A stretch of DNA of 10,903 nt. It comes from Firmicutes bacterium CAG:145. Lineage in GTDB: Bacteria; Bacillota; Clostridia; Peptostreptococcales; Anaerovoracaceae. The first letter of the stretch is position 1. Every line of letters begins with the position of its first letter. The DNA lies in assembly GCA_000435715.1 (NCBI GenBank), contig FR882595.1, forward strand, positions 201,103 through 212,005. Reading direction: 5' to 3'. The notes beneath the pieces were generated by a model. That model worked only from the letters and a program-made list of their open reading frames with translations. It had not been told where the DNA came from and made no database searches. The position numbers were made by a program, and so were the translations under genes. Shown here in pieces: positions 1 through 6,170 of this stretch.

Positions 1-1
1 G

Positions 2-1015
2 GGACTTACCACAAAAAAAGTAGACGAGACGGTAAAGAAGATCAAGCCGTTCCTCATAGAAATGGCAGCCGAGGCAAAAGAAACCGGTGTCTACGGCAGA
101 AAAAGGCTGAAGATAGGACCGGTGGACGGCACCAGACAGCAGCAGCTGTGGAGAGAGGTGCTGGCCGACATGGGGTTTGGTTTTTCCGCCGGAAGAGTGG
201 ACATAGGCTCCCATCCCACCATTCTCGCCAACTCCCCACAGGACGTGAGAGTGGTGAGCTCCTATGCAGAGGATGATATGCGTTTCGGGCTGTTCAACGC
301 CCTTCATTCCGGAGGCAAAGGAATATATCAGCAGTCCATAGACAAAAACCTTTTGGGTACATTTCTGGCTGAGCCTCCTTCATTTTCCATGGAAGAGGCC
401 ATAGGCAGGTTTTACGAAAACGTGGTAGGCCGCAGCCGCGGCTTCTGGACATATTTTTATGATAAGATGTGCACAATAGTGGGAGAACTGAAGGGTTTTA
501 AGCCTGAGGAGCTCTATGCGGACGTCAATAAAATAGGCCCGTCCCTCATAAGGATAGACGCGGACCAGTTTACATATCTGCTGCACATAATAATAAGATA
601 CGAACTGGAGAGACAGATCATAGAAGGGCAGCTGAAGGTAGAAGATCTTCCGAAAGCGTGGAATGATAAGTACAGGGATTACCTGGGAGTGACGCCGTCC
701 TGCGACAGAGAAGGAGTACTGCAGGATATTCACTGGGCGGCAGGTTATGTAGGATACTTTCCGTCGTATTTCATCTCCAATCTGTCGGCGGCTCAGATAG
801 CCGCAGCCATAGAAAAAGAAGAGGGAAGCCTTGACAGCGTCATATCAAAGGGAAGATTCGATGTGATAAAGGACTGGCTTCACGAAAAGGTCTTTCGCTA
901 CGGAGCGGTATATACTACGGAAGAGCTGGTGGAATACGCCACAGGCAAGCCTCTGGCCGCAGAAGATTACATGGATTACTTGAGGAAAAGATTTTCCGAA
1001 GTACATAAATTTTAA
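2..1015 (+). CDS. Peptidase M32 (carboxypeptidase Taq) homologue, 5'-truncated by window edge, probably catalytically inactive
   Basis: The reading frame is open from base 2, so the gene begins outside the window; about 338 C-terminal residues of a family usually near 500 residues are seen. Active M32 enzymes are cytosolic metallo-carboxypeptidases that trim amino acids from peptide C-termini. Family landmarks are clear: DVRVV near 250, the ENVVGRSRGFW block, the IRIDADQ block, GVLQDIHW, and the usual C-terminal YTTEELVEYATGKPL. The catalytic motifs are altered, however. The HExxH site reads HSGGK (305-319), so the general-base Glu is Ser and the second metal His is Lys. The HESQ motif reads EEAI (392-397), keeping only the Glu that is normally the third ligand. 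HPF reads HPT, and DxRxT has lost its Thr. The fold should be intact but zinc-dependent hydrolysis is unlikely. It is first in the visible part of an operon with an MFS permease and an S15 peptidase. Family membership is certain; inactivity is inferred. Confidence 0.9.
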   Translation, partial: GLTTKKVDETVKKIKPFLIEMAAEAKETGVYGRKRLKIGPVDGTRQQQLWREVLADMGFGFSAGRVDIGSHPTILANSPQDVRVVSSYAEDDMRFGLFNALHSGGKGIYQQSIDKNLLGTFLAEPPSFSMEEAIGRFYENVVGRSRGFWTYFYDKMCTIVGELKGFKPEELYADVNKIGPSLIRIDADQFTYLLHIIIRYELERQIIEGQLKVEDLPKAWNDKYRDYLGVTPSCDREGVLQDIHWAAGYVGYFPSYFISNLSAAQIAAAIEKEEGSLDSVISKGRFDVIKDWLHEKVFRYGAVYTTEELVEYATGKPLAAEDYMDYLRKRFSEVHKF

Positions 1016-1041
1016 TTAACTATTATAAAGGAGAGACAACG

Positions 1042-2328
1042 ATGAACAAGATTGCTCAAAAAATCGGACTTAATGAAAAATTATCGAAGAACTTTTTTGC
1101 AATAATAGTTGTAGCCTTCGGAGGAGCCATCATATATGGCCTCCCGTATTTCAGATACGACTATTATGACGCATACTTAGAGGTTTACAACCTCACCGAC
1201 AGTCAGGCCGGAGTATTCGGAAGCATACTCGGAGTATTCGGAATGATTTCTTATCTGTTCGGAGGTATAGTCGCCGACAGATTTTCCACGAGGACCATAC
1301 TGACGGTATCTCTGATAGGAACCGGACTGGGAGGCTTTGTACACCTTCTGCCTCTCAGCTATCCGGCTCTGATAGCTTTGTACGCTTTCTGGGGAATAAG
1401 TTCCCTGTTCGCGTTCTGGCCTTGCTGCGTAAAGGCTGTTCGTATCCTCTCAGGTTCCGGAGAGCAGGGTAAAGCTTTTGGTTTCTTTGAAGGCGGAAGA
1501 GGCGTAGGAGCCGCTCTCATGGCTTCAGGCGCAGTGCTGGCATTCAAGATAGGCGCAGGAAGCGCAAGTGATTCCGTTGCGGGAATGAAAGCGGCTATAA
1601 TCTTCTACTCCGTACTCACTATATTGATGGGAATACTGGCGTTCATATTTGTCAAGGACGAGAAGATGGAAAAGAGCGACAGAATCACTTTCAAGGGCAT
1701 AGGAGAACTCCTGAAAATGCCTGCCGTATGGATCATAGGTATGGTTACCTTCTGTAACTATGTATTTACACAGATGTACTACTATTTCACTCCTTATATG
1801 ACAGAACTCATGGGAGTTTCGGTTGCGGCCGGAGCGCTTCTGGCTTCTTCGAGAAGATGGTTCTCCCTGTTCGGCAATGTAGGAGGCGGATTCATCACAG
1901 ATAAAGTGGGAACCGGCAGAATGCTTCTCATTTCGTTCCTGGCTATGTCCATAGGAATCGCGGCTATGTTGTTCCTGCCTCTTGACCCTAAGAGTACGAT
2001 ACCTTTCATAGTGCTTTATATCATCATCTACATCTTCTACAATGTAAACTATGCTATGACTTGGGCGATGATGGATGAGGGCGCTATCCCTGAGAGACTG
2101 TCAGGAAGCGCGGCAGGAGTCATTTCCACCATCGGATACCTTCCAGAGATTTTCTGTTCGCTTCTGGCAGGTAACTGGCTGGGAAGCCACGAAGGAGTGG
2201 AAGGATACCGTATAATATTCATATTCCTGATAGCTATGCTTCTCATAGGAGCTGTGTTCGTAGTCATCTGGATGAAATATCTTAAGAAGAAAAATAACCA
2301 GAGAGTTATAGAATCGAAAGAAGAATAG
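1042..2328 (+). CDS. MFS permease, 12-TM type, substrate unknown
   Basis: This is a 428-residue inner-membrane transporter of the major facilitator superfamily. Hydrophobic segments recur along the whole length, in a pattern fitting two six-helix halves. The loop after the second helix carries the MFS motif A signature as GGIVADRFSTR (residues 74-84). A FGFFEGGRGVGAAL stretch in the middle of the N-terminal half resembles the fifth-helix region of anion and organic-acid type MFS members. The C-terminus ends in a Lys-rich cytoplasmic tail. The start is fixed by AAAGGAG at 1027-1033, 8 bases upstream. It lies 26 bases after the M32 homologue and 5 bases before the S15 gene, so all three are probably co-transcribed. 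The peptidase neighbours suggest a peptide, amino acid or derivative as substrate, but no residue here proves it. Confidence 0.88.
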   Translation: MNKIAQKIGLNEKLSKNFFAIIVVAFGGAIIYGLPYFRYDYYDAYLEVYNLTDSQAGVFGSILGVFGMISYLFGGIVADRFSTRTILTVSLIGTGLGGFVHLLPLSYPALIALYAFWGISSLFAFWPCCVKAVRILSGSGEQGKAFGFFEGGRGVGAALMASGAVLAFKIGAGSASDSVAGMKAAIIFYSVLTILMGILAFIFVKDEKMEKSDRITFKGIGELLKMPAVWIIGMVTFCNYVFTQMYYYFTPYMTELMGVSVAAGALLASSRRWFSLFGNVGGGFITDKVGTGRMLLISFLAMSIGIAAMLFLPLDPKSTIPFIVLYIIIYIFYNVNYAMTWAMMDEGAIPERLSGSAAGVISTIGYLPEIFCSLLAGNWLGSHEGVEGYRIIFIFLIAMLLIGAVFVVIWMKYLKKKNNQRVIESKEE

Positions 2329-2333
2329 GAACG

Positions 2334-4196
2334 ATGAAGACTGAAAAAAAAGTTGAATGTATCTTTGAACGCGTGTTCATAGAGACTCCTGTAGATACAG
2401 ATAAAGACGGAAAAGCAGATCTCATAGCGGCTTATATAACGCGGCCTGCATATACTCTTCATGGAGAGAAGGTTCCGGCCGTCCTGGTGGCAAACCCCTA
2501 TCTGATGACCTGTAACGAGGAGTGGTATGTGCCTCACGATGTGAACAGAGAGGTAAAAGTATATCCTCAGCAGAACATCAGCAGAGAGGACGTTGAATTC
2601 GATTTCTCGGCTCCTGTCGGCAGCCAGCCCAAGGAGAGGCGCCAGACCGCCGGAGAAGCCAAGACCTCTATCATAGATGAAGACGTGGAGTTCGAGTGCA
2701 TTTCCGGCCTGTATGAGCATCTCAACCAGAGAGGTTACGCCTCCGTATTCTGCGGCGGTCTCGGTACGAGAGGCTCTGAGGGCTATACTCTGTCGGGATC
2801 CCGCGAGGAGATAATAGCCTTTAAGGCGGTCATAGATTGGCTGTGCGGCCGCTGCCGCGCCTTCACCAACAAGACCGACAACATAGAGATAAAGGCTGAC
2901 TGGTGTACCGGCAGCGTCGCCATGTCGGCAAAATCCTATCTGGGGACCATGTGTATAGGAGTTGCGGCTACAGGAGTAGAAGGCCTTAAGGCTATAATAC
3001 CTGAGGCCGGCATAAGCAACTGGTATGACTATTACAGGTCCGGCGGCCTTAACGTGCCTGCTCTCCAGTGGCAGGGCGACGATCTTGACATCTTGGCTAA
3101 ATACTGTTTCAGCAGGGCTAAGGATGCTGACGACTATAAGACCGTGGAAGAAGGCTACAAGGCCGCCCACGCCAAGCTGGTCGAAGGCGAAGATCGAGAT
3201 TCGGGAAACTACAGTAAATTCTGGGATGAGAGAAACTATCTCAACCAGATAGATAATTTTAAGGCTGCGGTATTCATAATACACGGTATCAATGACTGGA
3301 ACGTTAAGACAAATCAGTGCCTGCCCCTCTTCAAAGCTTTGGAGGAAAAGGGCCTCGACAGAAAGATACTGCTCCACCAGGGAGAGCATATATATGTCTA
3401 TGATCTTGAAAATTCCGGAACTCTTGGCATGGTGGACCGCTGGCTGGATCATTATCTCAAGGACGAGGACAACGGTGTAGAGACAGAACCTAAAGTTCTG
3501 GTCGAAAGCAACATAGATCAGAGCAGGTGGTTTACCTCAGACACGTGGCCTCCTGAAGGATGGGCATACGAAGAGTTCCCTGTAGACGCAGATTCTGACA
3601 GACTGACTATAAAGGATGATCTGTCGGCTACAGTCTACGACAAGGCTGAAGACAATCAGAAGGAGTGGCTTGACGAACTGATATTGAATGGCAGCGAGGA
3701 TTATATCAACCGCATCAAATTCGTATGGGATCCTTTTGATACGGATGCTACAGCCGAGACTTTGAGAATCGCAGGCGAAGTCAAAGTGAGCTTTGATGCA
3801 GCTATAGACAAGAAGACGGCCATACTCAGCGCCATGCTGGTAGATCTGGGAGAAGACCGAAGGATTACGGCAGAGCAGATAGAGGTAGAGGGAAAGGACG
3901 ATGGAACTTTCCGTTTCGGGCTGGAAAAAGAGCCGTCTCAGTATAAGGTGATAAGCAGATGCTGGCTCAACGCTCAGAACAGAACTTGTCTGTGGAGCAA
4001 AGAGGATATAGAACCGGGAGAATTTTATCATTACGATATGAAGATGGTTCCTACGGATCATACCCTTAAGAGAGGCCATAAACTGGCTCTTATCCTTTAT
4101 GGTATAGACGCTCAGCAGACTCAGCGTCCCGATACGGTCACTGAGATAACTTTCATCGCCGATTCGATAGACGTCAGAGTGCCTGTCATAAGATAA
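2334..4196 (+). CDS. S15 family serine peptidase, Xaa-Pro dipeptidyl-peptidase (PepX)/CocE-like
   Basis: The 620-residue protein resembles PepX, a cytosolic serine peptidase that removes Xaa-Pro dipeptides from peptide N-termini. The alpha/beta-hydrolase part spans roughly residues 15-375. The nucleophile is Ser201 in AKSYLG, followed by the PepX-like VEGLKAIIPEAGISNWYDYY. The acid is Asp321 in HGINDWNVK, and the base is His352 in LHQGEHIYV. A C-terminal beta-rich domain of the PepX_C type follows from about residue 390. Lactic-acid-bacterial PepX proteins are about 760 residues and carry an extra N-terminal helical domain, which is absent here. The nucleophile elbow reads A-K-S where PepX has G-K-S. 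A modest AGGA lies just before the start, only 5 bases after the MFS stop, so translation is probably coupled. The gene ends with tandem TAA stops. Family and triad are secure; strict Xaa-Pro specificity is not, because CocE-type esterases share the fold. Confidence 0.88.
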   Translation: MKTEKKVECIFERVFIETPVDTDKDGKADLIAAYITRPAYTLHGEKVPAVLVANPYLMTCNEEWYVPHDVNREVKVYPQQNISREDVEFDFSAPVGSQPKERRQTAGEAKTSIIDEDVEFECISGLYEHLNQRGYASVFCGGLGTRGSEGYTLSGSREEIIAFKAVIDWLCGRCRAFTNKTDNIEIKADWCTGSVAMSAKSYLGTMCIGVAATGVEGLKAIIPEAGISNWYDYYRSGGLNVPALQWQGDDLDILAKYCFSRAKDADDYKTVEEGYKAAHAKLVEGEDRDSGNYSKFWDERNYLNQIDNFKAAVFIIHGINDWNVKTNQCLPLFKALEEKGLDRKILLHQGEHIYVYDLENSGTLGMVDRWLDHYLKDEDNGVETEPKVLVESNIDQSRWFTSDTWPPEGWAYEEFPVDADSDRLTIKDDLSATVYDKAEDNQKEWLDELILNGSEDYINRIKFVWDPFDTDATAETLRIAGEVKVSFDAAIDKKTAILSAMLVDLGEDRRITAEQIEVEGKDDGTFRFGLEKEPSQYKVISRCWLNAQNRTCLWSKEDIEPGEFYHYDMKMVPTDHTLKRGHKLALILYGIDAQQTQRPDTVTEITFIADSIDVRVPVIR

Positions 4197-4217
4197 TAAT
4201 CACACAGCGATAAGAGG

Positions 4218-4259
4218 GCGCCCTTAAAGTATGAAAATACTTTGATAGGGGCGCTTTTT
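4218..4259 (+). terminator. Intrinsic terminator of the M32-MFS-S15 operon
   Basis: GCGCCC (4218-4223) pairs with GGGCGC (4249-4254), and AAAGTAT (4226-4232) pairs with ATACTTT (4237-4243) around a GAAA loop, with a small internal bulge between the two stems. Five T residues follow directly at 4255-4259. It lies 21 bases after the S15 stop codon. Confidence 0.9.
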
Positions 4260-4344
4260 CTTATTATTTAAAAAGGGATAAGATCAGCACTGGCGCTCTG
4301 CGCTGGAATATTCTAACTCTACATGACCTTAAGGCGGCAGCGAT

Positions 4345-4355
4345 ATTCGACAAAA
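4345..4355 (-). promoter_or_regulatory. Putative Spo0A box upstream of spoIIAA
   Basis: Read on the minus strand this is TTTTGTCGAAT, containing the full 7-base Spo0A core TGTCGAA (4346-4352). A one-mismatch copy in the same orientation, TGCGACA on the + strand, lies 20 bases downstream at 4366-4372. The site is in the spoIIA upstream region, where Spo0A~P activates transcription in Bacillus. The sequence match is seen; binding is inferred. Confidence 0.6.
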
Positions 4356-4382
4356 GTAGTGGGACTGCGACATATTCTGTCA

Positions 4383-4412
4383 GAGACAAGTATGAACTGA
4401 AAGTAGTATAAT
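4383..4412 (+). promoter_or_regulatory. Candidate spoIIA promoter
   Basis: A perfect TATAAT (4407-4412) is preceded by GAGACA (4383-4388, four of six matches to TTGACA) at an 18-base spacing. It lies just downstream of the Spo0A-box-like sites. A weak -35 with a good -10 fits an activator-dependent sigma-A promoter. No good sigma-H element (AGGA...GAAT) was found, although spoIIA is sigma-H-driven in Bacillus. The predicted leader is about 75 bases if translation starts at 4494. Confidence 0.5.
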
Positions 4413-4479
4413 GGACTTGCCGAAAGTATCACAGACGTGATTCCGGTATATAAAGTCAGACGAGACGACATGAGAGACG

Positions 4480-4484
4480 GGAGG
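4480..4484 (+). promoter_or_regulatory. spoIIAA: Ribosome binding site that fixes the spoIIAA start
   Basis: GGAGG lies 9 bases before GTG 4494. The other in-frame starts, GTG 4437 and ATG 4470, have no comparable site. Starting at 4494 gives 117 residues, the length of B. subtilis SpoIIAA as I recall it. Confidence 0.8.
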
Positions 4485-4493
4485 CAGCTTGCA

Positions 4494-4847
4494 GTGGAAA
4501 TTATTTTTAGCGTAACGGACAACACTTTGATCGCAGAACTTTTCGGAGAACTGGATCATCACGCGGCAGAAGGTGCAAGGGAGAAGATAGACGAAGCTCT
4601 TGACAACTACCGCGTTGATAATCTTGTATTTGATTTTGCGAAGATAAGTTTTATGGACAGCTCCGGTATAGGTATGATTTTGGGACGTTACAGAAAGATG
4701 GGAGAACAAGAAGGCAGAATAGCTATCTGCGGATGCTCAAAACCGGTGAGAAACATCTTGAATATGGCGGGAGTATTTTCAATAATAGATTATTTTGACA
4801 CAAAAGAAGAAGCCGTTTGCAGCTTCAGCAGAAAGGAAGTTTCGTAA
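4494..4847 (+). CDS. spoIIAA: Anti-sigma-F factor antagonist SpoIIAA (STAS domain)
   Basis: SpoIIAA frees sigma F in the forespore: when unphosphorylated it binds SpoIIAB and displaces sigma F, and SpoIIAB in turn inactivates it by phosphorylation. The protein is a single STAS domain. The GELDHH signature sits at residues 18-23. The phosphorylation loop reads FMDSSGIGMILGRY, with Ser56 at the position of phospho-Ser58 in B. subtilis SpoIIAA. I choose GTG 4494 because it has GGAGG at a 9-base spacing and gives the family's normal length; an upstream GTG at 4437 would add 19 unconserved residues without a ribosome binding site. Its TAA stop shares one base with the spoIIAB ATG (TAATG), so the two are translationally coupled. 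An RsbV-type antagonist is unlikely given the GELDHH and FMDSSG motifs and the SpoIIAB and sigma-F neighbours. Confidence 0.94.
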   Translation: MEIIFSVTDNTLIAELFGELDHHAAEGAREKIDEALDNYRVDNLVFDFAKISFMDSSGIGMILGRYRKMGEQEGRIAICGCSKPVRNILNMAGVFSIIDYFDTKEEAVCSFSRKEVS

Positions 4848-5281
4848 TGGACAGAGAATTAAAAGTGCAGATGGACGCAAACCTTGAGAACCAAGGACTT
4901 GCCAGAGCGGTGGCGGCGGCTTACGTATCTCAGGCCGACCCTACCGTAGAAGAGCTTACAGAGGTAAAGACCGCGGTTTCCGAGGCTTTCAGCAACGCGG
5001 CGATTCACGGGTACGAAAACCGGGGCGGCATAGTTAAAATGGAGTTTTCTTTCATATCTAAAGATACGATAATGATAAAGGTCATGGACAGCGGAATAGG
5101 AATAGAGAATATAGCCAAAGCCATGGAACCTCTGTATACTACCGATACGGACCAGAACAGATCAGGTATGGGATTCACCGTTATGGAAAGCTTCATGGAC
5201 AAGATAAAGGTAGATTCCAGACCCGGAGAGGGAACGGTAGTGACCATGGTGAAGAAGCTGGATACATATTATGGAATATAA
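4847..5281 (+). CDS. spoIIAB: Anti-sigma-F factor / serine kinase SpoIIAB
   Basis: SpoIIAB binds sigma F and holds it inactive, and also phosphorylates SpoIIAA with ATP. The 144 residues compare with about 146 in B. subtilis. The GHKL ATPase motifs are in order: the N box around Glu46 and Asn50 (SEAFSNAAIHGYE), the G1 box DSGIGI at residues 81-86, and the G2 box RSGMGF at 105-110. Arg20, a position used for partner contact in the Bacillus protein, is present. The start is ATG 4847, with AAAGGAAG ending 8 bases upstream; an earlier in-frame TTG at 4817 lies upstream of that site and is rejected. The gene overlaps spoIIAA by 1 base and sigF by 11 bases, which should keep the three proteins in fixed proportion. 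Nine of its ten Ile codons are ATA, unlike the downstream bcd-etf genes. Confidence 0.96.
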   Translation: MDRELKVQMDANLENQGLARAVAAAYVSQADPTVEELTEVKTAVSEAFSNAAIHGYENRGGIVKMEFSFISKDTIMIKVMDSGIGIENIAKAMEPLYTTDTDQNRSGMGFTVMESFMDKIKVDSRPGEGTVVTMVKKLDTYYGI

Positions 5282-5966
5282 GAACGGACAGACGGCAGAT
5301 ATGACGCCGCCGGGACTTGAACAAATAGTCGCAGAACACACCGGACTTGTAAAGTCTGTTGCGCTGCGGCTTTCCTACGTCTATGGAGAAGATCCGGAAG
5401 ACCTGATACAGATAGGATATATAGGCCTCATCAAAGCCGCCAGAAGATTTGAACCTGAAAGGGGACTGAAATTCTCAACCTACGCCGTCCCTCTGATCGC
5501 CGGTGAGATAAAATCCCAGCTCAGAGATCAGGGAGCCATCAAAGTCAGCAGAAACCTCAAGTCGGACGCCGCCGCCGTAAGGCGGGCTGAAAATCAGTTC
5601 ATGGCAGAGACCGGAAGGTCTCCCCGGATAAGCGACCTTTCAAAGCTTACGGGGTTTGCGCCGGAGAGGGTGACTCAGGCGCTTCAGGCGTCAGACGCCA
5701 TGAAAAACCTTGAAGATTTCGATAAGCCGGATGTGATGGCCGACCCCGGCATGATGACCAGCGAAGAAGAGAAGAACGTGACGAAGATGGATATAACGGC
5801 GGTCTTAAACACTTTGGAGCCAAAAGCAAGACAGGTGATGGTACTCAGATATTATAAGGATATGACGCAGACGCAGGTCGCCCAGATGCTGGGTATATCT
5901 CAGGTACAGGTCTGCAGGATAGAAAAGAAAACTCTTAAAATAATGTCAGAAAAAATCACTTTTTGA
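5271..5966 (+). CDS. sigF: RNA polymerase sporulation sigma factor F (SpoIIAC)
   Basis: Sigma F is the first forespore-specific sigma factor and turns on early forespore genes, including spoIIR and spoIIIG in model species. This 231-residue protein is somewhat shorter than B. subtilis sigma F (255). Region 2 is clear at residues 44-95, with DLIQIGYIGL, then FSTYAVPLIAGEI and KVSRNLK. Region 3 covers about 100-150, and region 4 about 175-222. The final helix-turn-helix reads LGISQVQVCRIEKK, close to the sigma-F form (ISQVQVSRLEKK). The ATG at 5271 sits inside the end of spoIIAB and has only a weak ribosome binding site, so translation probably depends on coupling; Met11 at 5301 is an alternative start and is no better supported. 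I see no clear terminator after it, only an AT-rich inverted repeat over the stop codon. Confidence 0.95.
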   Translation: MEYKNGQTADMTPPGLEQIVAEHTGLVKSVALRLSYVYGEDPEDLIQIGYIGLIKAARRFEPERGLKFSTYAVPLIAGEIKSQLRDQGAIKVSRNLKSDAAAVRRAENQFMAETGRSPRISDLSKLTGFAPERVTQALQASDAMKNLEDFDKPDVMADPGMMTSEEEKNVTKMDITAVLNTLEPKARQVMVLRYYKDMTQTQVAQMLGISQVQVCRIEKKTLKIMSEKITF

Positions 5967-6034
5967 CATTTAAAGGAATGTACAGAATTTGGAACAACAA
6001 AAAATCGACTTTTTTCGCGTTTTAATGCAAAATT

Positions 6035-6052
6035 TTGTTGCTATTTTAACAA
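6035..6052. promoter_or_regulatory. Putative Rex operator controlling the bcd-etfBA operon
   Basis: TTGTTGCTATTTTAACAA matches the Rex consensus TTGTTAANNNNTTAACAA at 12 of 14 fixed positions; both mismatches are in the left half-site. The dyad extends to TTTTGTT (6033-6039) and AACAAAA (6048-6054). It covers the candidate -35 box, where a repressor would block RNA polymerase. Rex is the NADH/NAD+-sensing repressor of fermentative operons, bcd-etf among them, in many Clostridia. The match is seen; binding is inferred. Confidence 0.65.
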
Positions 6053-6066
6053 AAAAGTGGTTTAAT
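6038..6066 (+). promoter_or_regulatory. Candidate sigma-A promoter of bcd-etfBA
   Basis: TTGCTA (6038-6043) and TTTAAT (6061-6066, five of six matches) are separated by 17 bases. Transcription would start near 6073, giving a leader of about 98 bases. The -35 lies inside the Rex-like palindrome. The region is AT-rich, so other pairings cannot be excluded. Confidence 0.5.
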
Positions 6067-6100
6067 AGATATGTATGTATGTTATCTTTTCGGATGAGAA

Positions 6101-6148
6101 AATAACAGGTTAAAAATACGGATACTGTCCACATCGGACCCCGTTATT
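6101..6148. repeat. Interrupted inverted repeat in the bcd leader
   Basis: AATAAC (6101-6106) pairs with GTTATT (6143-6148), and GGT (6108-6110) with ACC (6138-6140), around a 27-base interior that has a small GGA/TCC pairing. It ends 8 bases before the AAGGAGG ribosome binding site. It could be an operator, a weak leader hairpin or chance in AT-rich DNA. Confidence 0.25.
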
Positions 6149-6170
6149 AATAATTTAAGGAGGCATTTAA

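Noticed and set aside
2049..3452. Long minus-strand open frame of 467 codons
   Set aside because: It lies opposite the end of the MFS gene and the well-conserved S15 gene, its translation has no recognisable domain, and it has no plausible ribosome binding site; it is a shadow of + strand codon bias.
4290..4306. Small hairpin CTGGCGC/GCGCTGG between the S15 terminator and spoIIAA
   Set aside because: The stem has two G-T wobbles and a three-base loop with no T-run or known RNA motif; not enough to call a regulatory RNA.
4817..4846. TTG start for spoIIAB at 4817
   Set aside because: It lies upstream of the AAAGGAAG ribosome binding site and would add residues absent from SpoIIAB; ATG 4847 is well placed.
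4494..5966. Reading the three-gene set as RsbV-RsbW-SigB stress regulators
   Set aside because: GELDHH, FMDSSGIGMILGRY, the protein lengths and the sigma-F-type ISQVQVCRIEKK helix all match the SpoIIA set better.
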